Shown: piece after piece, positions 46,340 through 55,494 of the stretch
Position numbering within the stretch: position 1 is the first letter of the stretch
How the letters are laid out: every line of letters starts with the position of its first letter
Assembly: GCF_943193015.1 (NCBI RefSeq)
Contig: NZ_CALPCM010000013.1
Span: 1-64,000 of the forward strand
DNA from: Hominisplanchenecus_A murintestinalis
GTDB taxonomy: Bacteria > Bacillota > Clostridia > Lachnospirales > Lachnospiraceae
Reading direction: 5' to 3'
Length of the DNA: 64,000 bases
The notes under the pieces: generated by a model
Told to the model about the DNA's origin: nothing
The model's input: only the letters and a program-made list of their open reading frames with translations
Database searches by the model: none
Position numbers and translations under genes: made by a program

Positions 46340-47587
46340 TTACTCTACATCCCATCCTGACAAATATGCCTGCTGTTCCGGCGTCAGCTCATCAATCTTC
46401 AAGCCCATAGCCGCCAGTTTACAGCGTCCAATCTCATCATCTATGGAATCCGGGATATCGTATACCTTTGTTGTAAGCGTTTCTTTATGCTTTACCAGCC
46501 AATTCAGACTCAACGCCTGCACTGCAAAGGACATGTCCATGATTTCAGCCGGATGCCCCATTCCACATGCAAGGTTTACAAGCCTTCCTTCTCCGAGAAC
46601 ATTTAAGATACGTCCGTCTTCCAGCTCATACCCCATGATATTGTTCCGACGCTCCTCGCTGCGCACCGCCATTTTCCTCAGCGCCGCGACATCTATCTCA
46701 CAGTCAAAGTGTCCCGCATTGCACAGAATCGCATTGTCCTTCATAACCTTAAAATGTCTCGGCACAATTACGTCTTTACAACCCGTTACCGTCACAAAGA
46801 TATCGCCATATTTTGCCGCCTCATCCATAGGCATAATCTGATAACCGTCCATAGTAGCGTCCAATGCTTTAAATGGGTCTATCTCTGTCACAATCACATT
46901 TGCCCCCATTCCCTTGGCACGCATAGCGGTTCCTTTTCCGCACCAGCCATAGCCTGCTACTACGACCGTCTTACCTGCAACAATCAAATTCGTAGTATCC
47001 ATGATTGCCGTCCATACCGACTGACCGGTTCCATATTTATTGTCATAATAATGCTTTGCCTTCGCATCATTGACCGCCATCATCGGGCAGGGTAAAATCC
47101 CTTCCCTCTCTCTTGCTTTTAAGCGGTGTATGCCTGTAGTTGTCTCCTCACATCCTCCAATCAGGTTCTCTGCGTACTCTTTGCATCTTCCGCCGAGCAG
47201 ATTAATCAAATCCCCGCCGTCATCTACGATTAAATGCGGGCGGCACTCTAAGGTCTTGACCAGTAATTCTTCGTATTCCTCCGGTGAGACGCCATAAATA
47301 CCAAAGGTCTCAACGCCCATTTCTGCTACTGCCGCGGCCACATCATCCTGCGTAGACAGAGGATTGCAGCCTGTCAGATACACCTCTGCTCCTCCTTTTG
47401 CCAGCACCAGCCCAAGATTTGCTGTTTTTGCTTCCAGATGCACTGAAACCGCAATGCGCAGCCCTTTGAATGGCTGTTCTTTTTCAAACCGTTTTTCTAT
47501 CTCTGTCAATGCCGGCATAGATGCCCGCACCCACTCTATCTTTTTTCTCCCTGAAGACGCCAGGGAAGCATCTTTAATAATACTCAT
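46340..47587 (-). CDS. ahcY: Adenosylhomocysteinase
   Basis: This 415-aa enzyme reversibly splits S-adenosylhomocysteine to adenosine and homocysteine, relieving product inhibition of methyltransferases. The NAD-binding motif VVAGYGWCGKGTAMR is near residue 210. VSVHLEAKTANL and VNLACGMGHPAEIMD are family motifs. It is the short form common in bacteria and archaea. It starts 24 nt after mtaD and is cotranscribed with it. Confidence 0.95.
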   Translation of the reverse strand: MSIIKDASLASSGRKKIEWVRASMPALTEIEKRFEKEQPFKGLRIAVSVHLEAKTANLGLVLAKGGAEVYLTGCNPLSTQDDVAAAVAEMGVETFGIYGVSPEEYEELLVKTLECRPHLIVDDGGDLINLLGGRCKEYAENLIGGCEETTTGIHRLKAREREGILPCPMMAVNDAKAKHYYDNKYGTGQSVWTAIMDTTNLIVAGKTVVVAGYGWCGKGTAMRAKGMGANVIVTEIDPFKALDATMDGYQIMPMDEAAKYGDIFVTVTGCKDVIVPRHFKVMKDNAILCNAGHFDCEIDVAALRKMAVRSEERRNNIMGYELEDGRILNVLGEGRLVNLACGMGHPAEIMDMSFAVQALSLNWLVKHKETLTTKVYDIPDSIDDEIGRCKLAAMGLKIDELTPEQQAYLSGWDVE

Positions 47588-47611
47588 CGTTCTTTATCCC
47601 TTTCTTTTCTA

Positions 47612-48877
47612 TCATGATAAATATTCTTTTACTATCTTATCCACTTCATAATATACGCGCTCTGTATCTATCGTCAAAAGCCGGCGTCCCCGCATCACAA
47701 ACCTGCCGTCAATCATCACTGACTCCACCTCCGAACCATTTGCTGAATAACACAGAGAGGAAAGGATATTATTGTTAGGGAACAGCGACGCTGCTTTCAA
47801 ATCCACAAATATCAAATCAGCACATGCGCCCTCCCGAATAACTCCCAGCTGATTTTCCATATGCAGGGCTTTCGCTGCATTCTCTGTGGCGGCTTTTACA
47901 ACAAACCGTGCAGGCGCCGCAGTGGAATCCCCCTTGATACCTTTATGTATCAGAGAGAGCAGCCCCATTTCCCTAAACATATTTAACGTATTATTGCTGG
48001 CAGTACCGTCTGTGCCAATACAGATATTGATACCTTTTTCACGCATTTCAGAAATCGGTGCAAATCCATTTCCCAGTTTTGCATTGCTGGCCGGATTTGT
48101 TACCACATGCGCGCCCGAAGCCTGCAGAATATCCAAATCATTATAGCACATCTTTACACAGTGCGCCAAGATGGTTTTCTCATCCAGGAATCCGATATCT
48201 TCCAGCAGCTTCACCGGAGTTTTCCCATGTTTATTGAGACAGTCATTGACTTCCGTATCGCTTTCAGACAAATGAATCTGCTTTAGCATCCCCTGGCGCT
48301 CTGCCTCTTTTGAAACCTGCTCCAGCATCTGCGTGGAACAGCTGTAGATTGCATGGGGAGAGAGGATAAATTTCAAGGTACTGCTCTCATACTCACGCTT
48401 TTCTTCCAAGGCTTCCTGAAACCTTCCGAAACCGTCTGAATACAAGTCCTCGCCTACCAGCCCGCGTCCGATAAATCCGCGCATCCCAGCGTCTTTCGCT
48501 GCCTGTGGAGACTGTCTGTGAAACATATGCATATCGACAAAGCTTGTCGTCCCTGTCTTTATCATTTCCGAAAATGCCAACAGAGACGTCCAGTACGCCC
48601 CTTCTTTCGGCAGTCTGTCTTCTACCGGCATAACACGCTGAAACAGCCACTCGCCAAAGTCCACGTCATCCGCATAGTTACGCATCACCGTCATATAAGC
48701 ATGCGTGTGCATATTTATCAGTCCCGGCATAACAAGTTTATCTTTCGCATCAACCACTTCGGCTCCATCTGTCTCTGAAAATGTAATCTTCCCATCCTTT
48801 ACCCAAAAATCCTTTTGCTCAATCTGAAAACCCTCTTCCGCAGAAAGCAGCAGCTTTGCGTTTATTACTTTATAATC
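47612..48877 (-). CDS. mtaD: 5-methylthioadenosine / S-adenosylhomocysteine deaminase
   Basis: This 421-aa amidohydrolase has metal-binding HTHAYMT, a catalytic HLSESDTEV region, LAHCVKM and GTDGTASNN. It deaminates SAH, MTA or adenosine to the inosyl compounds. The ATG at 48877 is chosen because AGGTGG lies 8 nt upstream. The longer frame to 49000 would start inside the promoter. Directly upstream of ahcY, it offers either a second route from SAH or removal of the adenosine that AhcY makes. Confidence 0.9.
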   Translation of the reverse strand, partial: DYKVINAKLLLSAEEGFQIEQKDFWVKDGKITFSETDGAEVVDAKDKLVMPGLINMHTHAYMTVMRNYADDVDFGEWLFQRVMPVEDRLPKEGAYWTSLLAFSEMIKTGTTSFVDMHMFHRQSPQAAKDAGMRGFIGRGLVGEDLYSDGFGRFQEALEEKREYESSTLKFILSPHAIYSCSTQMLEQVSKEAERQGMLKQIHLSESDTEVNDCLNKHGKTPVKLLEDIGFLDEKTILAHCVKMCYNDLDILQASGAHVVTNPASNAKLGNGFAPISEMREKGINICIGTDGTASNNTLNMFREMGLLSLIHKGIKGDSTAAPARFVVKAATENAAKALHMENQLGVIREGACADLIFVDLKAASLFPNNNILSSLCYSANGSEVESVMIDGRFVMRGRRLLTIDTERVYYEVDKIVKEYLS

Positions 48878-48970
48878 CATCTCGTCAACCACCTCGGCTC
48901 CTTTTTTCCCGCCTCTGCAGGCATCGCAGCCGATACCTTTCCTGAATAATATTGTTCTTCTTTCGGAAAT

Positions 48971-48999
48971 AGTATACTTGATATCTGAATAGATGTCCA
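48971..48999 (-). promoter_or_regulatory. Promoter of mtaD-ahcY
   Basis: On the minus strand, TGGACA (48999-48994), 17 nt, TATACT (48976-48971), about 95 nt before the mtaD start. Confidence 0.65.
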
Positions 49000-49021
49000 T
49001 TCATTGAAACAATTTCCCTGC

Positions 49022-49049
49022 TAAAAATACCCGGGCGGTTAAGCCCGGG
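49022..49049 (-). terminator. Terminator after metK
   Basis: CCCGGGC (49030-49036), a 6-nt loop and GCCCGGG (49043-49049). On the minus strand it is followed by TATTTTTAG. Confidence 0.85.
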
Positions 49050-49067
49050 CACAGTAAAGCATCTAAA

Positions 49068-50258
49068 CTATTTAATATATTTTTTCAAATCTTCTACCCT
49101 GTCAACCTTCTCCCAGGGAAGATCCAGATCATTGCGTCCAAAATGTCCGTATGCCGCTGTCTGCTTATAAAGCGGACGGCGCAGATCCAGCATCTTGATA
49201 ATACCTGCCGGACGCAAATCGAAGTTCTCCCTCACGATTTCCGTTAACTTCTCGTCAGAAAGTTTTCCTGTTCCAAAAGTATCTACCATAACAGAAGTAG
49301 GACGCGCCACACCGATGGCATAAGAAAGCTGGATTTCACATTTGTCTGCCAATCCCGCTGCCACAATATTCTTTGCCACATACCGCGCTGCATATGCTGC
49401 AGAACGGTCTACCTTCGTGCAGTCCTTTCCTGAGAATGCGCCGCCGCCGTGACGTGCATATCCGCCGTAAGTATCCACAATAATCTTCCGTCCGGTCAGT
49501 CCGCTGTCTCCATGAGGTCCTCCGATAACAAATCGTCCGGTAGGATTGATGAAAAATTTCGTCTCTCCATCTACCATATCCTGCGGAAGAATGACGTCAA
49601 ACACATGCTTCTTAATATCCTCATGAATCTGTTCCTGGGTCACGTCCGGGTCATGCTGCGTCGAAAGCACTACCGCGTCCAGTCTTGCCGGTCTGCCATT
49701 TTCATCATACTCTACACTCACCTGGGTTTTACCGTCAGCCCGCAGGTAAGGCAGCGTCCCATCTTTACGGACTTTCGTAAGCTGCAGCGCCAGCTTATGC
49801 GCCAATGAAATCGGATATGGCATATATTCTTCTGTTTCATTGCTCGCATAACCGAACATCATACCCTGGTCTCCGGCGCCGATTGCCTCTATTTCCTCGT
49901 CAGACATCTCATTTTCCTTTGCCTCCAGAGCCTTGTCCACACCCATTGCAATATCCGTAGACTGCTCGTCAATCGCAGTGATCACGCCGCAGGTATCTGC
50001 ATCAAACCCATATTTCCCTCTGGTATAACCGATTTCCCTCACGGTGTCGCGCACGATTTTCTGAATATCTACATATGCTTTCGTAGTAATCTCGCCCATA
50101 ACCAGAACAAGCCCTGTCGTGATAGCCGTCTCACATGCTACGCGGCTCATCGGGTCCTGCTCCAGCAGTGCGTCCAAAATCGCGTCGGAAATCTGGTCGC
50201 ACATCTTGTCCGGATGCCCTTCTGTTACTGATTCGGAAGTAAACAACAATTTTTCCAT
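49068..50258 (-). CDS. metK: S-adenosylmethionine synthetase
   Basis: This 396-aa enzyme makes SAM from methionine and ATP. It shows FTSESVTEGHPDK at the N-terminus, GAGDQGMMFGYA, and the P-loop-like GGAFSGKDCTKVDRS. The ATG at 50258 has AAAGGAGG upstream. It is controlled by an S-box riboswitch terminator and is a monocistronic transcript with its own terminator. Confidence 0.97.
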   Translation of the reverse strand: MEKLLFTSESVTEGHPDKMCDQISDAILDALLEQDPMSRVACETAITTGLVLVMGEITTKAYVDIQKIVRDTVREIGYTRGKYGFDADTCGVITAIDEQSTDIAMGVDKALEAKENEMSDEEIEAIGAGDQGMMFGYASNETEEYMPYPISLAHKLALQLTKVRKDGTLPYLRADGKTQVSVEYDENGRPARLDAVVLSTQHDPDVTQEQIHEDIKKHVFDVILPQDMVDGETKFFINPTGRFVIGGPHGDSGLTGRKIIVDTYGGYARHGGGAFSGKDCTKVDRSAAYAARYVAKNIVAAGLADKCEIQLSYAIGVARPTSVMVDTFGTGKLSDEKLTEIVRENFDLRPAGIIKMLDLRRPLYKQTAAYGHFGRNDLDLPWEKVDRVEDLKKYIK

Positions 50259-50321
50259 GAAATCCTCCTTTGTCCAATGACTGTATTCTCTCATTCACCA
50301 AAGATCAACTCTACGGATAAG

Positions 50322-50343
50322 AAAAGGCCCGCATAAGCGGACC
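50322..50343 (-). terminator. Riboswitch-controlled terminator of the metK leader
   Basis: GGCCCGC (50326-50332), loop ATAA, GCGGACC (50337-50343), followed on the minus strand by TTTTCTT. It should form when SAM is bound to the aptamer. Confidence 0.9.
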
Positions 50344-50368
50344 TCCTATCTTTATCGACAAGTAAATC

Positions 50369-50465
50369 CTCTTATTGTTCGATTGCTCGCTCAGGTTGGC
50401 ACCTTCCTTATAGGGGTTGCCGTGGTTTCACAGATCCTTTGTATCTCCACCACTCTGAATAAGAG
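50369..50465 (-). promoter_or_regulatory. SAM-I (S-box) riboswitch aptamer
   Basis: On the minus strand, the P1 strands AATAAGAG and CTCTTATT close an element containing AGAGTGGTGGAG, GGATCTGTGAAACCACGGC and AAGGTGCCAACCTGAGC. These are the conserved S-box blocks. Together with the terminator it turns off metK when SAM is plentiful. Confidence 0.95.
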
Positions 50466-50491
50466 AAAATATTATATTTATCTGCTTCTAT

Positions 50492-50520
50492 ACCATACCT
50501 CATTTCTGAGTGTACGTCAA
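50492..50520 (-). promoter_or_regulatory. Promoter of the metK leader
   Basis: On the minus strand, TTGACG (50520-50515), 17 nt, TATGGT (50497-50492). Transcription should begin about 20 nt before the S-box. Confidence 0.75.
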
Positions 50521-50548
50521 GTACTTTGCTCTATTTGTTTGTCAGATA

Positions 50549-50691
50549 GTAACAGTTCAGCCTTCGGCTTCACTGTTACGGAATCCAGCCCATTTAAAGT
50601 TTGCTGTTCGCAAAGGGCTGGATTCTCTGGCTGAATTTACGCATTCTCACAGACTTTGCAGCAAGTGCAAAGTCCTGGGCTGAACTGTTAC
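50549..50691 (-). mobile_element. Miniature inverted-repeat element, copy A (143 bp)
   Basis: The ends GTAACAGTTCAGCC (50549-50562) and GGCTGAACTGTTAC (50678-50691) are perfect 14-bp terminal inverted repeats. Flanks GTCAGATA and GTCAGCTA match at 7 of 8 bases, as expected for an aged 8-bp target duplication. No protein is encoded. Read on the minus strand it aligns with copy B along its length but carries an extra segment near 50563-50586, including a second, imperfect GTAACAG end that makes a nested hairpin. Ends beginning GTAA with an 8-bp duplication are characteristic of IS66-family elements, so an IS66-type transposase elsewhere may mobilise it. Confidence 0.85.
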
Positions 50692-50705
50692 GTCAGCTAC
50701 GCAGC

Positions 50706-50735
50706 AAGGGGATGCATTCGAATCCGCATCCCCTT
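50706..50735. terminator. Hairpin after the downstream GH20 gene
   Basis: AAGGGGATGC (50706-50715) and GCATCCCCTT (50726-50735) around a self-complementary ATTCGAAT. It lies 30 nt past the GH20 stop. The U-run is weak on both strands. Confidence 0.55.
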
Positions 50736-50765
50736 TGAGTAAACTGCCTCCCGGCCGCCACACTT

Positions 50766-53700
50766 TTATTTTACTTTTGTCTTTTTCCCTGCTCCGGCCT
50801 TTTTCAGCTGTTTTAAAAGTTTTGCTTTCTGCTTCTTGCTCATCTTCTTAGCGCTTACAGTCAGTTTCGCTGATGTTTTCTTAAACGCCCCTGTCTTAAT
50901 GCTCTTCAGCGCTTTTCCTTTCAACTGAACGGACTTCAGGTTTTTACAGCCCATAAACGCCTGCTTGCTGATTGTAGTGACATTCGTCCCAAGGACTACC
51001 TTTTTCAGTTTGGTATTCCCCTTCATCACGCTTGCCCCAACTTCTGTCACCTTACAGGTTACGCCTGCAATCTTAACCGTAGCAGGAACATTTAATGTCG
51101 CTTTCTTTTTGTTAATTACACTTACAAGCTTTGCAGTCTTATTCTTTGCGTTAATTACTTTGTAGCGTCCGTTGCCCACCTTCTCCTCAGCACCGGATTT
51201 GAAAATCGGCTTCACCGGGTTTGGATTACCCGGATTTGGATTGCTTGGGTTTGGATTGCCTGGGTTTGGATTACCTGGGTTTGGATTGCCTGGGTTTGGA
51301 TTACCTGGATCCGGTACAATTATTTTCTGCAATTTAGCTTTTGCTGCCGCCAGAGCATCCAATGCGGCCTTTGCTTCTTTCTGCAATGCATTCGGATTTC
51401 CCAGAATCTCCTTCAGGTCAGCCAGCGCTTTTGCATATTCGGCGGCAGACTCTGCCGTATATTCTTTCAAATTCACTTTTTCTGCTTCTGCCACTGCTGA
51501 AGAAACACTATCCATATCTGCCGGTCTTTCAACTAATGCCACCTCAAGTTTCTCCATGATGTCTGCTACTTCCGCTTTCGTTACAGGATTCTTCAGAATT
51601 TTTTCTGCCTCTTTCAGATATTCTTTAAGCAGAGCCACGCTCTCCTCTGTATACAGGCTTTCATCAATATTCTTAAGCTCCTCTGCCCTCTCTTCCTGTT
51701 TTGCCTGAAGCTCAGACGTTTCTATGTTATTTTCCACCTCCGGCTTACGGACAAGCAGACTGTCCAGGCTCTGAACACTTCCATAAGCTGCAAAGAGATC
51801 TTCAATCGTGCTGTTCTGGCTGCTTACAATCGTTTCTATCATTGCAATCGCCTCTGTTACGGCATTCCAGCTCTGCGCTGTATAGTCTGAACTGTTCAAA
51901 TTCTTATATGGCGCCAATGCTGTCGTTATCGCATCTCTATTTACGTTTACATGGTATAGATTCAGCTCTGCAGCCGTTCCATGCGTCGCTTCGCTGGCTA
52001 AAATATTCAGCTTCACACTCTTCGCTTCAATCGGCTCAAACACTGCTGCCTTTTCCGTCATATCAGACGCCCAGGTGCCGCTAGCATAATTTGTCACTAC
52101 CGTTCCATCTGCCTTTGTGATATCAATGCTGTACTGTGTAATACGTCCGTTCGTACTATTCTGCCTTGGCAGATAAGTCAGCATATTAACCGTCTTTGCC
52201 GCATTATTATTAAATGTAAGCGTCAGATAATGGTCGTGATCTTTCGTCTCATTTTTTTCTGAGCTCTGAGACCAGTCTGTATGCCAATAAGTTGTCGTAT
52301 CTCCGTCCAATACAGCCGGGAAACGCCCCTCTGAATGATCCGAACAGCCGGTAGCAGTCATTTCTCCCTGCGGAACCGCAGCGCTGCTGTAATCGCCTGT
52401 AATCGGCTTCTCAACAGATACTGTCACTCCATCTATAAGTCCTTTGAAACTCTTTGTCACACTTCCGATACGTCCCAGCGGAAGCATCATCGTAGCTGTC
52501 TTTGTAATGCCTGTCTGTGCCAGTTTCGCGCTCAATTCCGTAGTTTCATGATTCGCAAAATAAATGTCCGGATTATTATTCTTGGAAATAATAGTTGTTC
52601 CATTTCCTTTTGTAACTGTTGCCAGATTGCCATCTTCGTCATATATCTTATTATCAATAAGCGTGCCATTTACATACAGTTCCGGAGTATCTTTTGCTCC
52701 TTTGAAGGTCAGCTCTACCCACACGCCCTTCGGAAGCGTATAGTTAAAGGAATAATCATATCCTTCTCTTGAAAATCCGACTTTTCCTGTATGCTTCTGT
52801 ACTGCCTTAATCGCATACGTACCGTAAGCCCCGAATGCATCTTTTGATTCACACAGAATCTGTTCGCCTTCAGCATCTGCGTCCATCTTCACCCTCATCG
52901 TAAGGGTTCCATTTCCCCCAATCTTATCAAGATTATCTGGAGTCGTCAGATAACTCTCTCCGCCGTTCAGCCTCAATGCCTTGCTGCCGTCTGAATCTGC
53001 CTGTGTGACATTTTTACTGTCTGCCGCGTCATAACTGTTCGCACTGGAATCCTCGGTAAGCGCCTCATCAAATGTATAGTCCAGAACTGTTTTTGTTACC
53101 GAATCAACCTCTCCGTATACTTTTGTTCCCGGAGCCGTCCCCAGCTTCTCTACATCTGCCCTAAGTTCTTCATATGTCCTGTCCGCTGCTTCGCCCCACA
53201 GCCTTGCGCTGTATGCCGGAAGCGGCTGATAGAAACGGTCGAAGGAATCGTACTGAGAAATACCATTTCCGCGGGTATCCACACTGTCATGCCAAATCGC
53301 ATAGCACCCGCCAAGAATCTGGTCGTCGCCCTCGCTTACATTCAGATTTCCGATACTGTTCGGTTCCCATGAATTATAGATGTTCTGTGCATTAATATAA
53401 TCATTATAATATCCTGCCGCAGGTACAATATAGTTATCTCCCTCCAGCGTATTAATCAAGTCATATCCCAGATTATACATCACCTGCGGATTCGCATACC
53501 CTGTATTCCAGACATTCAGCTGCACGTCTTCTGACGGAACCGGGGTAGTACCCGCCTTGTTCGTAAGGCTTCCCCACATACGGACAGTCCTGGTCTTCCC
53601 ATCCGCCGTCTTTGTTCCCTGCACAAACTCAATCATTTCTTTCGAGAACCTGCGGAACAGTTCTTTTCCTACTTCTCCTTCTTCTCCATGATACTCGTCT

Positions 53701-55385
53701 GTACCAATGTGAATCGTGTCAATATCTGCAAAGACTGCATCCTTGCCCCCATCAAAATACTCCTGCCAGATGCTCTTTGCCCACGCGAAGGAACCCTCAT
53801 TCGTAAGATTCAGCTCTTCAATCAGATAACCATGCGATCCTCCTGCTTTCTTTGTCATATATTCCTCGTATACCCTTGTAATCGGCAATGCATGGGCCGG
53901 CATATCAAATTCCGGTACGATACTCACCCCTCTTGTCTGGGCGTCTTTCACAAACTCCTTAAAGTCTTCTTTCGTATAATACATATCCTGCGACGTCAGG
54001 GTCACGCCTGTTTCTTCATTCTTCTTATCAGACTCAAGACGGAACCCTGCATATGACTTAGCTATTGCAGTTTCCATATCCGGATAATCTTCATGGAAAA
54101 TCAGATTATCGCTTAAATGAAGCTGGAAACTGTTCATCTTATACCAGGACATATTTCTTGCAAAATCATATACCGTTTCCAGGTCAAACGGCTTTCTCCC
54201 CAAGTCAAAACTGAACGCACGCACTTCATACTTAGGATAATCCCTGACAATACCCCTTGGCATGACGCCCTGTGTCTGCTTCAGAATCTGGAGGATACTG
54301 ATAACGCCCCAGTAAACGCCCACTGCATCGGAAGCTTCTACCAATACAGCATTTCCGATTTTCAGGACATAGCCTTCTTTTCCAAGCCCTTTCTCTGCGG
54401 TATCTAATGTCAGATAGAAGTCTCCTTTGGAAACATCCTTGATTCCGCCTGTCACTACCTGAATCGGAGAACCTGTAATTATTTCATAATCTTCTGCAAA
54501 CTTCTTTGCTGCATCTGCCAGCTCTTTATCCGCCACGATTTTGCTCACGGCAGAAACTGCAAACTGCCCCTGAGTACCATGCCATTCCTGCAGCTCCGGA
54601 ATCACAGATGGCTTCGCATTCGCATTTTCTTCCGGCTCATACCTTCCCGGAACGGATATCGTATACTCTTGTGAATTTGCTTTCTCCCCATTCACAGAAA
54701 CCTCGTAAAATCCTTTTACCACTTTATCTGAAAGCGGTTTATAAATCGTTCCGTCCTCGCCAATCACCTGTTCGTAATCTGCGCAGAAGCGGACTTTCAC
54801 ACCATCGCCCAGATCCGGCATGGAAATATGTGTTCCGTCTTCGGAAATCTCCGGCGCTGTAACACGAGCCACAAGTTCCAGAGCGCTCACCGGAATTTCC
54901 CCTTCATAAACTTCAAATTCATAAACCGATACAACGTTCCAGGATGTTTCACCCCCTAAACCATCGGCCGTAAAAGTTTTGATATTCAGACGCACATACT
55001 GTGCCTGTACCGGAGCATCCAAAGTAATCTTCTGCACCGTTTCCGCAGGCTTTTGCGTAAAGCTGGCTACCTCCGTCCAACTGTTTCCATCATTCGATGT
55101 CTCAATCGCATAGTTTGTAGCGTTTCTCCTCTCCCATTTCACAACGAAGCCCTTCATGGTCTGCACGCTGTCCCATGCAAGCTGCAGCGTCTGATCCCTG
55201 TCTCCTCTTGCGCTCGCCCACCTGGTTGCACCATCCCCGTCGTTTGCCTTCGATGCCGGATAATCACTCGTTTCCGTACTGGATGCTGTGGCTGTGGCGC
55301 TTAACGCCAGATTCTCATCATTTGCTTTTGCCGTCAGCGCCGGAAGCTGTATGGAACCAAGCGTGACGCAGACTGCCAGTGCCAA
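50766..55385 (-). CDS. Giant secreted GH20 beta-hexosaminidase, second paralog
   Basis: This ~1539-aa multidomain exo-glycosidase probably acts on N-acetylhexosamine ends of mucin or host glycans. Order: signal peptide, an F5/8-type (CBM32-like) domain (25-145) absent from the upstream paralog, a small beta domain, the GH20 N-terminal domain, the catalytic barrel with Asp-Glu in HIGTDEYHG (about 562), a LamG-like domain (765-990), a second discoidin-like domain (1000-1145) and FIVAR-like helical repeats (1220-1355). An NPNPG repeat and a Lys-rich BspA-type leucine-rich repeat C-terminus end it. No LPxTG is present. The start is doubtful: the only usable codon is TTG at 55385, inside the signal peptide. 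An ATG at 55420 with GGGAAG upstream runs straight into TAA. The gene may carry a 1-base deletion. Confidence 0.85.
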   Translation of the reverse strand: MALAVCVTLGSIQLPALTAKANDENLALSATATASSTETSDYPASKANDGDGATRWASARGDRDQTLQLAWDSVQTMKGFVVKWERRNATNYAIETSNDGNSWTEVASFTQKPAETVQKITLDAPVQAQYVRLNIKTFTADGLGGETSWNVVSVYEFEVYEGEIPVSALELVARVTAPEISEDGTHISMPDLGDGVKVRFCADYEQVIGEDGTIYKPLSDKVVKGFYEVSVNGEKANSQEYTISVPGRYEPEENANAKPSVIPELQEWHGTQGQFAVSAVSKIVADKELADAAKKFAEDYEIITGSPIQVVTGGIKDVSKGDFYLTLDTAEKGLGKEGYVLKIGNAVLVEASDAVGVYWGVISILQILKQTQGVMPRGIVRDYPKYEVRAFSFDLGRKPFDLETVYDFARNMSWYKMNSFQLHLSDNLIFHEDYPDMETAIAKSYAGFRLESDKKNEETGVTLTSQDMYYTKEDFKEFVKDAQTRGVSIVPEFDMPAHALPITRVYEEYMTKKAGGSHGYLIEELNLTNEGSFAWAKSIWQEYFDGGKDAVFADIDTIHIGTDEYHGEEGEVGKELFRRFSKEMIEFVQGTKTADGKTRTVRMWGSLTNKAGTTPVPSEDVQLNVWNTGYANPQVMYNLGYDLINTLEGDNYIVPAAGYYNDYINAQNIYNSWEPNSIGNLNVSEGDDQILGGCYAIWHDSVDTRGNGISQYDSFDRFYQPLPAYSARLWGEAADRTYEELRADVEKLGTAPGTKVYGEVDSVTKTVLDYTFDEALTEDSSANSYDAADSKNVTQADSDGSKALRLNGGESYLTTPDNLDKIGGNGTLTMRVKMDADAEGEQILCESKDAFGAYGTYAIKAVQKHTGKVGFSREGYDYSFNYTLPKGVWVELTFKGAKDTPELYVNGTLIDNKIYDEDGNLATVTKGNGTTIISKNNNPDIYFANHETTELSAKLAQTGITKTATMMLPLGRIGSVTKSFKGLIDGVTVSVEKPITGDYSSAAVPQGEMTATGCSDHSEGRFPAVLDGDTTTYWHTDWSQSSEKNETKDHDHYLTLTFNNNAAKTVNMLTYLPRQNSTNGRITQYSIDITKADGTVVTNYASGTWASDMTEKAAVFEPIEAKSVKLNILASEATHGTAAELNLYHVNVNRDAITTALAPYKNLNSSDYTAQSWNAVTEAIAMIETIVSSQNSTIEDLFAAYGSVQSLDSLLVRKPEVENNIETSELQAKQEERAEELKNIDESLYTEESVALLKEYLKEAEKILKNPVTKAEVADIMEKLEVALVERPADMDSVSSAVAEAEKVNLKEYTAESAAEYAKALADLKEILGNPNALQKEAKAALDALAAAKAKLQKIIVPDPGNPNPGNPNPGNPNPGNPNPSNPNPGNPNPVKPIFKSGAEEKVGNGRYKVINAKNKTAKLVSVINKKKATLNVPATVKIAGVTCKVTEVGASVMKGNTKLKKVVLGTNVTTISKQAFMGCKNLKSVQLKGKALKSIKTGAFKKTSAKLTVSAKKMSKKQKAKLLKQLKKAGAGKKTKVK
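51217..51312. repeat. 15-bp tandem repeat encoding NPNPG
   Basis: About six copies of a GGNTTTGGATTNCCT unit (plus strand) code for the NPNPG linker between the FIVAR region and the leucine-rich C-terminus of the GH20 protein. Copy number is likely to vary between strains. Confidence 0.85.
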
Positions 55386-55430
55386 AGCGCCTGCCTTCTT
55401 AAATCTTTCTGCCTTTACATATCTTCCCGT

Positions 55431-55474
55431 AATAGTTTGGCTGCCAGTTTTTACAAACTGGCAGCCAAACTATT
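55431..55474. repeat. 20-bp perfect hairpin between the two GH20 genes
   Basis: The left arm (55431-55450, AATAGTTTGGCTG onward) and its exact complement (55455-55474) enclose a 4-nt loop TTAC. Neither side has a U-run. It may be an RNA-stability or attenuation element in the GH20 operon rather than a true terminator. It ends 46 nt before the TTG codon of the downstream gene. Confidence 0.7.
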
Positions 55475-55494
55475 ATCAAAAAATTCTCTTTCAA

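Noticed and set aside
47612..49000. MtaD with a 41-residue N-terminal extension starting at 49000
   Set aside because: The extension would begin inside the -35 box of a good promoter, while the ATG at 48877 has a well-placed ribosome site.
51217..51312. Regular short repeats that could suggest a CRISPR-like array
   Set aside because: The 15-bp units are in frame, have no spacers and encode the NPNPG linker of the GH20 protein.
51888..51901. CTGAACTGTT inside the GH20 gene as a further element end
   Set aside because: The match stops after ten bases, lacks the GTTAC tip and sits in conserved coding sequence.
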